DNA from: Dyella thiooxydans
GTDB taxonomy: Bacteria; Pseudomonadota; Gammaproteobacteria; Xanthomonadales; Rhodanobacteraceae
Length of the DNA stretch: 64,000 bases
Direction: 5' to 3'
Assembly: GCF_001641285.1 (NCBI RefSeq)
Contig: NZ_CP014841.1
Location: 372,001 to 436,000, forward strand
The notes under the pieces: model-generated
Told to the model about the DNA's origin: nothing
The model's database searches: none
Seen by the model: only the letters and a program-made list of their open reading frames with translations
Part shown: positions 18,343 through 28,098 of the stretch, in pieces
Position numbering within the stretch: the stretch's first letter is position 1
Layout of the letters: each line of letters opens with the position of its first letter
Translations under genes and position numbers: made by a program

Positions 18343-19709
18343 ACCCGTTGCGCAGCTCGCTCTACCGGCGCCTGCTGATCGGCTTCTGCGTGGCCAACCT
18401 GGTGGTGCTGTTCATCGGCGGCTCGCTGGCGCAGCGCTTCATCGAGTACACCACGGCGGTGGAGATCGACTGGTCGGCGCTGGCCCGGGACGCCAGCCAC
18501 GCCTACGACACCGGCGGCGGGCGTGAGCTGGCCGAGTGGTCGCGCGAGCAGCACAGGGAAGGCATCGAGGCGACGCTGTTCGAAGACGGCCGCCCGCTGA
18601 CGCCGTTCCGTGTCGGGCCGACCATGCTGCGCGACCTGCCCAGCTGGCTCGCCGCGGGGCACGACGTGCTGGTGCAGCCGCGCCCGGGCCTTTATCTGGC
18701 CGTGCAGCCGGTACAGGGCGCCGACGGCCGGACGCGCCAGCTAGTCGCCCTCAGTCGCACCCACACCCGCCTGCACCAGCACACCCGGCAGACCATCCTG
18801 CTCGCCGTGCAGGCGATGCTCTCGCTGTTGCTGATCGGCGTGATCGGCTGGTGGATCGCGCGCAGCGTGGCGCGTCCGGTGGCGGCGCTGCGCGAGGCGA
18901 CCCGGCGCATGGCGGCCGGCGAACTGTCCACCCGCGTGCACTGGAAGAACGGTCGCGGCCGCGACGAGCTGGCCCAGCTGGCCGGCGATTTCGACGCGAT
19001 GGCCGAGCGCATCGAGGCGCTGGTCGCGCACGACCGCGGCGTGCTGCAGGACCTCTCCCACGAATTGCGCTCGCCGCTGGCGCGCCTGCAGCTGCTGCTG
19101 GATTTCGCGCGGCGCAGCGAGGATCCGGCCGAAGCCGCCGGCTACTTCGCCCGTGCCGAACAGGAGATCGAGCGGCTGGACCGCATGACCGGCGAGATGC
19201 TCGCGCTGTCGCGTCTGGAGGGCGGCCTGCCGGGCGACCAGCGCGAGTCGGTGGATCTGTCGGAACTGGTGCGGCATGTCGCCGGGCAGGCGGCATTGGA
19301 GGCATCCACGCGCGGTGTCGCATTGAGCTGTGATGCGATCGGATCGGTGCGGGTCGATGGCAGCGCGCAGTTGCTCGAACGGGCGATCGACAACCTGCTC
19401 GGCAACGCCCTGAAGTTCAGCAGCGCGGGGGGCACGGTCGAGCTGCGCGTGCGCACCGTCGACAGCGAGGCGGAGTTCAGCGTCCGCGACCACGGGCCGG
19501 GTGTGCCCGAAGCGGAGCTGGCGTCGCTGTTCCGCCCGTTCTTCCGCGGCAGCAATGCGGGGCGTGCCGAGGGGCAGGGGCTGGGCCTGGGCATCGTGCA
19601 GCGGGTGGCGCGCGTGCATGGCGGACAGGTCACCGCCCGCAACGCGGAGGGGGGCGGGCTGGATGTTTGCCTGCGCCTGCCGCTGGCGGGCGGCGACATC
19701 GGCGGTTGA
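18339..19709 (+). CDS. Sensor histidine kinase, CpxA-like
   Basis: A 456-residue kinase with two transmembrane helices (about residues 12-32 and 155-174) flanking a periplasmic sensor, a HAMP segment (about 175-228), a HisKA motif DLSHELRSPL with phosphoacceptor H241, the N box DNLLGNALKFS and the G1 box DHGPGVPE. It overlaps the response-regulator gene by four bases (ATGA), so the two are translationally coupled. The pairing with a CpxP-like gene suggests periplasmic protein-misfolding sensing. Confidence 0.93.
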   Translation: MNPLRSSLYRRLLIGFCVANLVVLFIGGSLAQRFIEYTTAVEIDWSALARDASHAYDTGGGRELAEWSREQHREGIEATLFEDGRPLTPFRVGPTMLRDLPSWLAAGHDVLVQPRPGLYLAVQPVQGADGRTRQLVALSRTHTRLHQHTRQTILLAVQAMLSLLLIGVIGWWIARSVARPVAALREATRRMAAGELSTRVHWKNGRGRDELAQLAGDFDAMAERIEALVAHDRGVLQDLSHELRSPLARLQLLLDFARRSEDPAEAAGYFARAEQEIERLDRMTGEMLALSRLEGGLPGDQRESVDLSELVRHVAGQAALEASTRGVALSCDAIGSVRVDGSAQLLERAIDNLLGNALKFSSAGGTVELRVRTVDSEAEFSVRDHGPGVPEAELASLFRPFFRGSNAGRAEGQGLGLGIVQRVARVHGGQVTARNAEGGGLDVCLRLPLAGGDIGG

Positions 19710-19866
19710 TCGTCGCGTCACGCCTCCCGAGCCGGTGCGGTCGCTCCACCCCGCATGGTCGGCACCGGCGAATGCCGGGACTGTGTCCCCTTCGCCAGGC
19801 GAAGCGCTCGAAGGCGCCGGGCGCCAGCTTCCGCGGACGCAGCGACCGCGTCCAGTGACCCCGCAC

Positions 19867-19894
19867 GTCATCCCGGCGAACGCCGGGATCCAGC
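19867..19894. repeat. Palindromic intergenic repeat (REP-like)
   Basis: TCATCCCGGCGAACGCCGGGA continues into TCCAGCG and forms a short hairpin of a kind scattered through Xanthomonadales intergenic regions. A degenerate relative (CCGGCGAATGCCGGGA) lies near 19766. The 294-base gap 19710-20003 holds these hairpins and no gene. Confidence 0.55.
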
Positions 19895-20003
19895 GTATTC
19901 GCGCCCCGAAGGATCCAGCCGAGCGTCGTACTCCTGCTTCCGCGGGAACGACACCGGCACTGCGCCCCGCTAGCATCTCCCCACCCCAGCCCCCATCCTC
20001 CCC

Positions 20004-21287
20004 ATGAGTCGCTCCCCTGGCGTCGTCGCATCACACCCTCTTGTGCACACCCCATCCGAACCGATCCGCCACGGCACCGCCGCCTTCCGGCGGACCAACC
20101 TGGCGCTGTTCGCCGCCGGCTTCTCCACCTTCGGCCTGCTGTACTGCGTGCAGCCGCTGATGCCCGAGTTCAGCCGCGACTACGGCATCAATGCCGCGTC
20201 CAGCGCCTTGTCGCTGTCGCTGAGCACCGGCGTGCTGGCCTTCGCCATGCTGTTCATGGGCGGCGTGTCCGACGCGGTCGGGCGCAAGTCGGTGATGGTG
20301 GCCTCGCTGCTGTCCTCCTCGCTGCTGGTGCTGGCCAGCACGATGGTGCAGCAGTGGCCGCTGCTGCTGGCGCTGCGCATGCTGCTCGGCTTCACCCTGA
20401 GCGGCGTGCCGGTGGTGGCGATGACCTACCTCGCCGAGGAGGTGCACCACGACTCGATCGGCCTGGGCATGGGCCTGTACATCAGCGGCAACGCGATCGG
20501 CGGCATGAGCGGACGGCTGATCGCCGGCGTGCTCACCGACTGGTTCGGCTGGCGCGTGGGCATGGGCGCCGTGGGCGCGGTGGGCCTGGTCGCCTGCCTG
20601 CTGTTCTGGCGCAGCCTGCCGCCATCGCGGCATTTCGTGCCGCGTCCGTTCCACGTGCGCAGCCTGCTCGGCCGCTTCGCCGGGTTGTTCCGCGATGCCG
20701 GCCTGCCGTGGCTGTTCGCCGAGGGTTTCCTGCTGCTGGGCGCGTTCGTCACCGTCTACAACTACCTCGGCTACCGGCTGCTTGCCGCACCGTACCGCCT
20801 CAGCCAGACCGCGGTCGGCCTGGTCTTCGGCATCTACCTGATCGGCACCTTCAGCTCCACCTGGATGGGCCACCTGGCCGGGCGGCTGGGCCGGCGCAAG
20901 GTGCTGTGGAGCGCGTTCGCGCTGATGCTGGCCGGGGTGGCGCTCACCGCCGCCGCGCCGCTGCCGCTGATCCTGCTCGGCATCGTGGCGATCACCTTCG
21001 GCTTCTTCGGCGGCCACTCCATCGTCAGCAGCTGGGTCGGTCGTCGCGCCGGTGCGGCCAAGGCGCAGGGCTCGAGCGTGTACCTGTTCTCGTACTACAT
21101 GGGTTCGAGCATCGCGGGTGCCAGCGGCGGGCTGTTCTATGCTTCGTACGGCTGGAACGGGGTGGTCGGTTTCGTCGGCGCGCTGGTGCTGGCCGGCCTG
21201 CTGGTGGCGTGGCGCCTGTACCGCCTGCCGCCACTGGTCAACGTGGCGACGCTGCCGCAGCCGACCAGTCGCGGGGCGATGCCGTGA
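20004..21287 (+). CDS. MFS transporter (DHA1/YnfM-like)
   Basis: A 427-residue major-facilitator protein with about twelve hydrophobic helices. It carries the loop 2-3 signature GGVSDAVGRKSVMV and the symmetry-related loop GHLAGRLGRRKVLW. The early motif LLYCVQPLMPEFSRDYG is typical of the YnfM/arabinose-efflux-like DHA1 branch. Likely a proton-driven exporter of small molecules; the substrate is unknown. It starts at ATG 20004 after a repeat-containing gap. Confidence 0.9.
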   Translation: MSRSPGVVASHPLVHTPSEPIRHGTAAFRRTNLALFAAGFSTFGLLYCVQPLMPEFSRDYGINAASSALSLSLSTGVLAFAMLFMGGVSDAVGRKSVMVASLLSSSLLVLASTMVQQWPLLLALRMLLGFTLSGVPVVAMTYLAEEVHHDSIGLGMGLYISGNAIGGMSGRLIAGVLTDWFGWRVGMGAVGAVGLVACLLFWRSLPPSRHFVPRPFHVRSLLGRFAGLFRDAGLPWLFAEGFLLLGAFVTVYNYLGYRLLAAPYRLSQTAVGLVFGIYLIGTFSSTWMGHLAGRLGRRKVLWSAFALMLAGVALTAAAPLPLILLGIVAITFGFFGGHSIVSSWVGRRAGAAKAQGSSVYLFSYYMGSSIAGASGGLFYASYGWNGVVGFVGALVLAGLLVAWRLYRLPPLVNVATLPQPTSRGAMP

Positions 21288-21517
21288 GTGGGCCTTTCGT
21301 CGGCTCGGCCGTCGCAGTTGAGGGGTGAGAGTGTCGCGCGCCAAGCGTTGCCACACGCCCCACCGCCGTCATTCCCGCGAAGAGCTTTTCAACAGCCCCA
21401 GGCTGGTCAAGCGGGAGGCGCGTTTCAATGGCGGAAGCCGGCCATCCAGTGTCTTTCCGCAGTTCTCGTTGTGCTCAGCATCAGAGCCAAGAGCGGTTTC
21501 GTCCTCCTGCGGAGGCC

Positions 21518-22185
21518 GAGTCACTTCTCTTTGCTTGGCCAAAGAGAAGTAACCAAGAGAAAGGCCACCCCGCTTCCGCGCCTCGCGGGCCTATGGCCCG
21601 CGAGGTACGCGTCCGGGCTGCGGGGTTTGTCGACAGTCCATCCATGGACTGACGACAAACTGGCCGGCATCCATGCCGGCCACCCTTCGGGCTATTCCTC
21701 CGCCCGGCCGCCGCTGCAGAGGGGAGGGAAGATCAAGAGCCGCGCGAGCCGCGCGTGCGGGCTCGGCGATCGCTTGCGCGATCACCATCGCATTGGCTCT
21801 TTGCACTCTTGTCTGGCTCTGGTTCTGGCTCTGGCCTTGGCCTGGTACTGGGATTGGAACTGGGCCTTGCTGCTTTTGCCTTGGCTTTTGCCTTGGCTTT
21901 TGCCTTGGCTTTTGCCTTGGCTTTTGCCTTGGCTTTTGATTTGGCTTTTGATTTGGCTTTTGCCGTTGCCTTTGATCTCCCCGCTCCCTTGTGAGGCAGT
22001 GAGTCGCGGACGACAGGCCCGCAGGGGCATCGGCAGGGACGCCGATGCCTTTTCGTCAGGGCAGGAAGCCCTGTCGAAAAGCCCGGCCGCGGCTCACGGA
22101 CTTGCCGGGCTGCGCCCGGCAAGTGCCGAGGAGGGTCGCCTTCTCTTTGGTTACTTTCTCTTGGCGACCCAAGAGAAAGTGACTC
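21518..22185. mobile_element. Inverted-repeat-bounded intergenic element
   Basis: Two 53-base ends, 21518-21570 and 22133-22185, are imperfect inverted copies of each other. Both begin GAGTCACTT, continue through runs like CTCTTTG/GTAACCAAGAGAAAG, and end in a GCCACCC/GCGACCC segment. The 668-base unit between contains hairpin-rich GC sequence and the 12-bp tandem array. No transposase is encoded. Similar GTCACTT...GTAACCAA ends are abundant in Xanthomonadales genomes, so it is probably a non-autonomous repeat or MITE-like element. Mobility is inferred. Confidence 0.6.
21873..21968. repeat. 12-bp tandem repeat array
   Basis: Eight consecutive 12-base units. Five are identical (CTTTTGCCTTGG), two are CTTTTGATTTGG and the last is degenerate. 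It is preceded by related CTGGCTCTGG-type imperfect repeats from about 21810. The array reads as a repeating tetrapeptide in every frame (for example Lys-Ala on the minus strand), but the flanking sequence gives no convincing gene. It lies inside the inverted-repeat element. Confidence 0.9.
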
Positions 22186-22354
22186 GGGCGCCGAAGGCGC
22201 ACGAAAGCCCTGCTTTTCCCGCGCGCGTCCGGTCAGCTTCTGCTGGCCACGTCAGCCGCTTGCAGCCGCGGCAGCATGGCGCCCAAGCAACCGTGCGGAT
22301 GTCCTCCATGGTCACCTGATCAAGCCCAAGCTATCCCGGTAACGCAAACAACCC

Positions 22355-23611
22355 TCAGCGCGCCGCCGGCACCAGCATCTCCTCCACCTGCCGGTAATCG
22401 CCATCGTTGCGCTCCGGCACGATGTGCAGCAGATGCGTCATCAGCGGATAGACGTCCACGTTCGGAAACTCCGGCACCACCAGGTGTTGGCGGAAGTCCG
22501 GCCCGTGCGCCAGGAACAGCGCGCGCATCGCCGGGTCGTCGTTGTCGAAGCCGTGTTCGCCCCAGATCGGCTTGCCGTGGTGGAGCATGCTGCGGGTGTT
22601 GCTGGTGATCAGCCAGCCGGTCTGCGCCAGGCAGAACAGCGGCGGTACCCGTGCGTTGTGACCGTAGTGCAGGTGGGCCGGGATGTCGGACTTCCTCCAG
22701 CACTGCATGTGCGGGTGCGGACGGAGCAGGGCGTCCGCCACCTCGGCCTCGTGTCCGGGCGCCGGGATGATGCCGGAGATCGCGCCGGTGGACACTACTT
22801 CGGCATGCCCCGGCACGATCAGGTCGTCGAGGAAGATGCGCTGGTCCGGCGGTGTCTGCGCCATGCCGTGGTCGGCCAGCACGATCAGGTCGATCCGGTC
22901 GTACAGGCCGCGCTGCTTCAGGCCGGCCACCAGCCGCGCCAGCGCCGCGTCGACCTGGCCGATCGCTTCGTTGGTCTGCGGTGAGTCGGGGCCGTAGTAA
23001 TGCCCGGCGGTATCCACCGCCTCGAAATACAGCGTGAGCAGCTGCGGACGCTGCGCGGCCGGCAGGTCCAGCCACGACAGCAGCTTGTCCACGCGTGCGT
23101 CGTACGGCATGTCGCCGTCATACGGCAGCCAGTGGTCCGGCCGCACGCCGTGGATCGCGGCTTCCGAGCCGGGCCAGAACAGCGTGGCGGCGTGCAGGCC
23201 CTGCTTCTGCGCGGTCACCCAGATCGGCTCGGCCTCGTTCCACCAGCGTGCGTCGCCCACCGCCTTGCGGCTGCCCAGGCTGAAGTGGCCCAGGCCGGGC
23301 ACGGACATCGAGTTGTCGACGATGCCGTGGTCGTCCGGGTAACGCCCGGTCACCAGGGTGTAGTGGTTGGGGAAGGTCAGCGAGGGGAACGACGGCTTCA
23401 TTGCCTTCGCGCGCACGCCATGGTCGGCAAGCGCCGAGAGCGTGGGCGAGAGGCCGCGGTCGAGGTAATCGGCGCGGAAGCCGTCGAGCGATACCAGCAG
23501 CAGCGTCGCGGGCTTCGCGTCATGCGACCGGGCGTGGCGGGTGACCGGGGTGGCGCAGCCTGCCAGGAGGGCGAGTGCGGCGCAGCTCAGGTAGCGGAGG
23601 ATCGTATGCAT
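22355..23611 (-). CDS. Nucleotide pyrophosphatase/phosphodiesterase-family lipoprotein (copy A)
   Basis: A 418-residue alkaline-phosphatase-superfamily enzyme of the ENPP type. The lipoprotein signal ends in LALLAGC. The metal site includes LVSLDGFRADYLDRG, the nucleophile-threonine region PSFPSLTFPNHYTLVTGRYPDDHGI, the ligand cluster EAVDTAGHYYGPDS, LIVLADHGMA and the final GEHGFDNDD. It likely hydrolyses phosphodiester or pyrophosphate bonds in nucleotides at the cell envelope. It is one of two tandem paralogues with the same orientation and length. Confidence 0.9.
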   Translation of the reverse strand: MHTILRYLSCAALALLAGCATPVTRHARSHDAKPATLLLVSLDGFRADYLDRGLSPTLSALADHGVRAKAMKPSFPSLTFPNHYTLVTGRYPDDHGIVDNSMSVPGLGHFSLGSRKAVGDARWWNEAEPIWVTAQKQGLHAATLFWPGSEAAIHGVRPDHWLPYDGDMPYDARVDKLLSWLDLPAAQRPQLLTLYFEAVDTAGHYYGPDSPQTNEAIGQVDAALARLVAGLKQRGLYDRIDLIVLADHGMAQTPPDQRIFLDDLIVPGHAEVVSTGAISGIIPAPGHEAEVADALLRPHPHMQCWRKSDIPAHLHYGHNARVPPLFCLAQTGWLITSNTRSMLHHGKPIWGEHGFDNDDPAMRALFLAHGPDFRQHLVVPEFPNVDVYPLMTHLLHIVPERNDGDYRQVEEMLVPAAR

Positions 23612-23717
23612 TCGGAGTGGGGGGATGGATGGGGAACGCCGATGATGCGCACTTGCCCTGCGCGTGCCATGGCCCGATCGGCCTATGGCGTTTGCCTGCG
23701 CCGGTTCGGCGATGCGC

Positions 23718-24971
23718 TCAGCGCGCCGCCGGTACCAGCATGTCTTCAACCTGGTCGTAATCGCCGTCGTTCGGCTGCGCCGGCAGCCCCAGCAGGTGCG
23801 CCATCAGCGGATACACGTCCACGTTCGGGAACGCGGCATGCACCACGCCGCGCTCGAACGCCGGGCCGTGCGCCACGAACAGCGCGCCCATGCGCGGGTC
23901 GGCGTTGTCGTAGCCGTGCTCGCCGCGGGTCCCGGTTTGCGGGTGGCGACGCATGTAGCTGTCGGTGGAGATCGTCCAGCCGGCGTCCGCCAGGCACAGC
24001 AGTTGCGGCACGCGCGGGTTGTGGCCGTAGGCGAGCCGGGTAGGCACGCGCGACTTGTCCCAGCACTGCATGTGCGCGTGCGGCTGCTCCATGCGGGCCT
24101 CGATCGCGGCGAAGTCGGTGCCCGGTTTCGGGTCGATGCCGGCCAGCACGCCGGCGGTGACCAGCCTTACCTGGTCCAGCGGCAGCAGCCCGTCCAGCGT
24201 GATCACGTGGCCCATCGGCACGGTGGCCATGCCGTGGTCGGACACCACGATGATGTTCATGCGCTCGAGCAGCCCGCGCCGGCGCAGCCCGGCCACCAGT
24301 CGACCCAGCGCTTCGTCGGTATCGCGCAGCGCCTGGTTCACTTCGGGCGAGTCCGGGCCGTGCTCGTGGCCGGCGTGGTCCACCGCGTCGAAATACAGGG
24401 TGAGGAAGCCCGGCCGCCGGTCACCCGGCAGATCCAGCCAGGCCAGCACCTGATCCACCCGCTGGTCGGCGGTGACATCGCCGTCGTAGGGGCGCCAGTG
24501 ATCCGGATGCATGCCCTGGATGTCGGCCTCGGTGCCGGGCCAGAACATCGTCGCGGTCTTCAGCCCGTGGCGGTCGGCGGTGATCCACAGCGGCGTCGCC
24601 TCGTCCCACCAGCGCCCGTCGCTCACCGCCTTGCGATCGCCCAGGTCGAAATGGCCGAGCTGCGGGTCGTCCATGGTGTTGTGCACGATGCCGTGGTGAT
24701 CCGGGCGCAGACCGGTGACCAGGGTGTAGTGGTTCGGAAAGGTCAGCGAGGGGAACGAGGGCTGCATGCTGCGGGCGCGCACGCCGTCGCGGGCCAGCGC
24801 GGCCAGGTTCGGGCTGAGGCCGCGGTCGATGTAGTCGTGGCGGTATCCGTCGATCGAGATCAGCAGCAGCGGGGCGGGGCGATGGTCCGCGGCATCCCGC
24901 GCCGGGGACCCCGCGCAGGCAGCGATGAACGGCAGTAGCGCGAGGGCGAGTAAACGAAACAGGAATTTCAT
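23718..24971 (-). CDS. Nucleotide pyrophosphatase/phosphodiesterase-family lipoprotein (copy B)
   Basis: A 417-residue paralogue of the next gene downstream, with the same motif set: LISIDGYRHDYIDRG, PSFPSLTFPNHYTLVTGLRPDHHG, DAVDHAGHEHGPDS, VVSDHGMA and GEHGYDNAD, and an identical C terminus (VEDMLVPAAR versus VEEMLVPAAR). The signal peptide ends in a lipobox (FIAAC). The tandem layout implies a gene duplication and possibly divergent substrates. Confidence 0.9.
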   Translation of the reverse strand: MKFLFRLLALALLPFIAACAGSPARDAADHRPAPLLLISIDGYRHDYIDRGLSPNLAALARDGVRARSMQPSFPSLTFPNHYTLVTGLRPDHHGIVHNTMDDPQLGHFDLGDRKAVSDGRWWDEATPLWITADRHGLKTATMFWPGTEADIQGMHPDHWRPYDGDVTADQRVDQVLAWLDLPGDRRPGFLTLYFDAVDHAGHEHGPDSPEVNQALRDTDEALGRLVAGLRRRGLLERMNIIVVSDHGMATVPMGHVITLDGLLPLDQVRLVTAGVLAGIDPKPGTDFAAIEARMEQPHAHMQCWDKSRVPTRLAYGHNPRVPQLLCLADAGWTISTDSYMRRHPQTGTRGEHGYDNADPRMGALFVAHGPAFERGVVHAAFPNVDVYPLMAHLLGLPAQPNDGDYDQVEDMLVPAAR

Positions 24972-25031
24972 GCGTTGGAACCTACGATCCACATCCATGA
25001 CAACGCGCCATGATCGCGCACAGGTGTGACA

Positions 25032-25454
25032 ATGACACGCTCCCGCCCGCTCTCCCCCGTGTTTGCCGCCATGGCCGTGGCCCTGCTCGCCGCTGGCGCC
25101 ACCCAGGCCCAGTCCACCGCGCCGGCCCCGCGCCCGGTGCCGATCCAGTCGACCAGCTCGCAGCAGCGCTTCCGCGAGGCGGTGCAGCAGAGCCAAGTGC
25201 GCGACCAGTTGCAGAAGGCCCAGGTCGAGCACCAGCTGACCCAGCGCACGCTGGAGAGCACGCGGCACAAGCCGGGCAGCACCACGTCCAACGACGACCA
25301 GGTCGACAAGGCGAAGCTGGCGCAGGACCAGCTCTACAACGCCCAGCAGCGCGACCGCGTGCAGCGCTACAGCGACGCGCTGATGGCGCAGCCGGTGCCG
25401 CCGCCGGCACCCAAGCCGGTGGTTGCCGAGAAGGACAGCGCCAGCGGCCAATGA
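25032..25454 (+). CDS. Hypothetical secreted protein, Gln-rich
   Basis: A 140-residue protein with a Sec signal peptide (cleavage near TQAQS), a helical Gln/Arg/Glu-rich middle (about residues 45-110) and a Pro-rich tail. It is divergent from the pyrophosphatase pair across about 60 bases. An in-frame GTG at 25026 is an alternative start. No family recognised. Confidence 0.65.
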   Translation: MTRSRPLSPVFAAMAVALLAAGATQAQSTAPAPRPVPIQSTSSQQRFREAVQQSQVRDQLQKAQVEHQLTQRTLESTRHKPGSTTSNDDQVDKAKLAQDQLYNAQQRDRVQRYSDALMAQPVPPPAPKPVVAEKDSASGQ

Positions 25455-25466
25455 GCCGCGGGGTTT

Positions 25467-25973
25467 TCAGCCGAACAGGTCGCCGCGCGCCACGCGGGCT
25501 TCCAGCGCCAGCAGCCAGTGTTTGTTCGGCAGGCCGCCGCCGAAGCCGGTGAGGTTGCCGTTGGCGCCGATCACCCGGTGGCAGGGCACCACGATCGGCA
25601 GCGGGTTCGCACCGTTCGCCGCGCCCACCGCCCGTGCCGCGCCGGGGTCGCCCACGCGCCGCGCCAGTTCGCCGTAGCTGATCGTCTCGCCGTACGGAAT
25701 CTGCAACAGCTCGCGCCACACCGCGAGCTGGAACGGCGTGCCCCGCGGGTTCAGTGGCAGCTCGAATGCCGTGCGCGTGCCGGCGAAGTATTCCTCCAGC
25801 GCCTCGCGCGCGAACGCCAGCGCCTCCGGGTCGTGCACCCATCCGGCAGGCACCGGACCGTGGCCGCGCCGTCCTTCGAAATGGATGCCGCGCAGGCCGT
25901 GCGCATCGGCGCTGAGCCGCAGCACGCCGCAGGGCGAGGGCAGGTCGACGTAGCGGATCGTCGTATCGTTCAT
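25467..25973 (-). CDS. ogt: Methylated-DNA--protein-cysteine S-methyltransferase
   Basis: A 168-residue suicide repair protein that accepts methyl from O6-methylguanine. The active-site motif is [11 protein letters not shown] with acceptor C131, preceded by the helix-turn-helix region [21 protein letters not shown]. Length and lack of an Ada N-domain fit Ogt. Its ATG overlaps the stop of the upstream Ada-AlkA gene by four bases, giving a coupled alkylation-repair operon. Confidence 0.95.
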   Translation of the reverse strand: MNDTTIRYVDLPSPCGVLRLSADAHGLRGIHFEGRRGHGPVPAGWVHDPEALAFAREALEEYFAGTRTAFELPLNPRGTPFQLAVWRELLQIPYGETISYGELARRVGDPGAARAVGAANGANPLPIVVPCHRVIGANGNLTGFGGGLPNKHWLLALEARVARGDLFG

Positions 25974-27466
25974 CGGGAAGGCTTCGTCTTCGGTGCAACG
26001 ACCACGCTGCGCCACAGGTGCATCACCGCGTAGGCGCGCCAGGGCCGCCATGCCTCGGCGCGCTGCTCCATCGCCCGCGTGCTCAACGCGTCGCCGCCGG
26101 GGGCGGCCGCGCGGCGCAGGATCAGGTCCGCCGCGGGGAACGCGTCGGGGTGACTCAAGCCGCGCATCGCCATGTAGTGCGCGGTCCATGCGCCGATACC
26201 CGGCAGCGCCACCCAGCGTTCGACGAACGCGTCCAGCGGCTGGTCCGGACTGAAGTCGATGCGGCCGTCGAGCAGCGCCTGCGCCACGCCGCGGATCGTC
26301 GCCGCGCGTGCCGTGGTGATGCCGAGCGCACCGAGGTCCGCGTCGGCCAGCTGCGCGGCGGAAGGAAACAGCCTCGCCAGCCCCGGCTGCGGCGACGCGG
26401 CCAGCGGCGTGCCGAAGCGCTCGACCACCCGCGCGGCCAGCGTGCGCGCCGCGGCGACGCTCACCTGCTGGCCGAGGATCGCGCGCACCGCGATCTCGAA
26501 GCCGTCCCAGCCGCCCGGCAGGCGCTGGCCCGGGTGCCTCTTCGCCAGCGGGCCGAGCACCACATCGCGGCGGAACGCGGCGGCGATCGCCTGCGGCGCG
26601 GCGTCCAGGTCGAACATGCGGCGCAGCCGCGTCACCACTGCCAGCAGTTCGCCCGGCGGCACGCCATGCACTTCCAGCCGCAGCGCGTGCTCGTCGCGTG
26701 CGCCGGCGCTCACCCGCAGCCACGACGGCGCGGCCGGATCGCCGAACACGCGGCTGTAGCCGGCTTCGTCCACCGCCTCCACGCCGGGCAGCGCGCGGCC
26801 GCGCAGGAACGCCAGCAGCGCGGCGAAGTCGTACGGCGGGCGGTAGCCGAGCTTCAGCACCAGCGGCGCGCCGGCCGGTGCACGCGGCAGCCGGCGCAGC
26901 TCGCGCGGGGCGATCCGGTTCGCCTGCGCGAACGCCGCGTTGAAGCGACGGAGGCTGCCGAAGCCGGCCGCCATCGCCACCTCGGTCACCGGCATCGCGG
27001 TCTCGGTCAGCAGCTGCTTGGCGAACAGCAGGCGACGGGTGGTGTGCACGCGGATCGGCGGCACGCCGACATGCTCGACGAACAGCCGCCGCAGCTGCCG
27101 CGCACCCAGGTCCAGCCGCGCCGCCAGCGTGTCCACCGAGCCGTGCTCCAGCTCGCCGTGCTCGATCAGCGTGAGTGCGCGCGCCACCGCATGCTCGCCG
27201 CGCTGCCAGACGTCGTTGCCCGGCGCCAGCTCCGGCCGGCAGCGCAGGCAGGGGCGGAAACCGTCCGCTTCGGCCGCGGCGGCGCTGGCGTAGTAGCGCA
27301 CGTTCGCGGTCTTCGGCGACGGCGCCGGGCACACCGGGCGGCAATAGATGCGCGTGCTGGTGACGGCGGTGAAGAACAGGCCGTCGAAGCGCGCGTCGCG
27401 GCTCAGCCGCGCCTGTTCGCAGGTGCGTGTGTCCAGCGGCTGCGGGAGCGGGGAGGGGGTGTCCAT
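25970..27466 (-). CDS. Ada-type regulator fused to AlkA 3-methyladenine DNA glycosylase
   Basis: A 498-residue fusion. Residues 1-80 form the Ada N-terminal zinc/methyl-acceptor domain with C42, C46, C73 and C76 ([10 protein letters not shown] and RPCLRCRPE). Residues 90-190 carry an AraC-type HTH pair. From about 210 onward there is an AlkA N-domain and an HhH-GPD glycosylase ([39 protein letters not shown]) with the expected catalytic Asp in [12 protein letters not shown]. It should both sense methyl-phosphotriesters and excise 3-methyladenine. It is operonic with ogt. Confidence 0.93.
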   Translation of the reverse strand: MDTPSPLPQPLDTRTCEQARLSRDARFDGLFFTAVTSTRIYCRPVCPAPSPKTANVRYYASAAAAEADGFRPCLRCRPELAPGNDVWQRGEHAVARALTLIEHGELEHGSVDTLAARLDLGARQLRRLFVEHVGVPPIRVHTTRRLLFAKQLLTETAMPVTEVAMAAGFGSLRRFNAAFAQANRIAPRELRRLPRAPAGAPLVLKLGYRPPYDFAALLAFLRGRALPGVEAVDEAGYSRVFGDPAAPSWLRVSAGARDEHALRLEVHGVPPGELLAVVTRLRRMFDLDAAPQAIAAAFRRDVVLGPLAKRHPGQRLPGGWDGFEIAVRAILGQQVSVAAARTLAARVVERFGTPLAASPQPGLARLFPSAAQLADADLGALGITTARAATIRGVAQALLDGRIDFSPDQPLDAFVERWVALPGIGAWTAHYMAMRGLSHPDAFPAADLILRRAAAPGGDALSTRAMEQRAEAWRPWRAYAVMHLWRSVVVAPKTKPSR

Positions 27467-27522
27467 GCCGGCAGGCTAGCACCGCGCCCGCGATGGAACT
27501 CGCCGTTTTCGGACATCAATGC

Positions 27523-28017
27523 TCAGCGCGCTTCGGGACAGGGAGCGTCGCGGTGCCGGTCGAACGCGGCGAGTGCCGCGGCGTCGGCCGGGCGCCCTTC
27601 GTCGCCGCCGTCGAACTGCACCCGCCACGCGCCGTCGCGACCGCGACGCCACGTGGTCGCGAAGCGGCCGATCGCGGTATGCACCTGGCCGTCCTTGCCG
27701 GTCGTCGTCATCACGTACGGACCGCTCGACAGCGCCAGCCGGCCATCCGCGCTCGTCACCACCTGAGCGGGCTGCCAGTCCAGCTGCAGCGCCTTGCCGT
27801 CGATGACCGCCTTCCACGCCGGCAGGATCGCGGCCGGCCCGCGCAGCGGGTGTCCGCCGTTCGCGTCGAACACCGCGTCCGCGGCCAGGAAGCCACGGAA
27901 CGCCGCCGCGTCGTGCTCGCGCACGCTGCGCGCGAACGCCTGTTCGCGCCGCCACACCTGGCAGCTCGGCGACGGCATTGCCGTCGAAGTCATCAGCAGG
28001 GCAGCGAGCAGGATCAT
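27523..28017 (-). CDS. SnoaL/DUF4440-like (NTF2-fold) protein
   Basis: A 164-residue protein with a short N-terminal signal-like segment (MILLAALLMTSTAMP) followed by an NTF2-like fold pattern: REQAFARSVREHDAAAFRGFLAADAVFDANGG, then WKAVIDGKALQLDWQPAQV and TTTGKDGQVHTAIGRFATTWRR. These are typical of DUF4440/SnoaL-like proteins, usually of unknown catalytic role. The function is not inferable. Confidence 0.7.
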   Translation of the reverse strand: MILLAALLMTSTAMPSPSCQVWRREQAFARSVREHDAAAFRGFLAADAVFDANGGHPLRGPAAILPAWKAVIDGKALQLDWQPAQVVTSADGRLALSSGPYVMTTTGKDGQVHTAIGRFATTWRRGRDGAWRVQFDGGDEGRPADAAALAAFDRHRDAPCPEAR

Positions 28018-28098
28018 CGTCGGCGCTCCGGGGCGGGGTTGCGGCGGAGCATCCGGTCGGCGCCCGGCCTCCACCAGTGCCGCTCGTCCCGGGTCGCT

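Noticed and set aside
21873-21968. Possible CRISPR array
   Set aside because: The 12-base units are contiguous without spacers, and no cas gene is nearby.
21733-22122. Lys/Ala-repeat protein on the minus strand
   Set aside because: It is the reading of the 12-bp tandem array inside the inverted-repeat element, without a promoter or ribosome site. Treated as repeat DNA.
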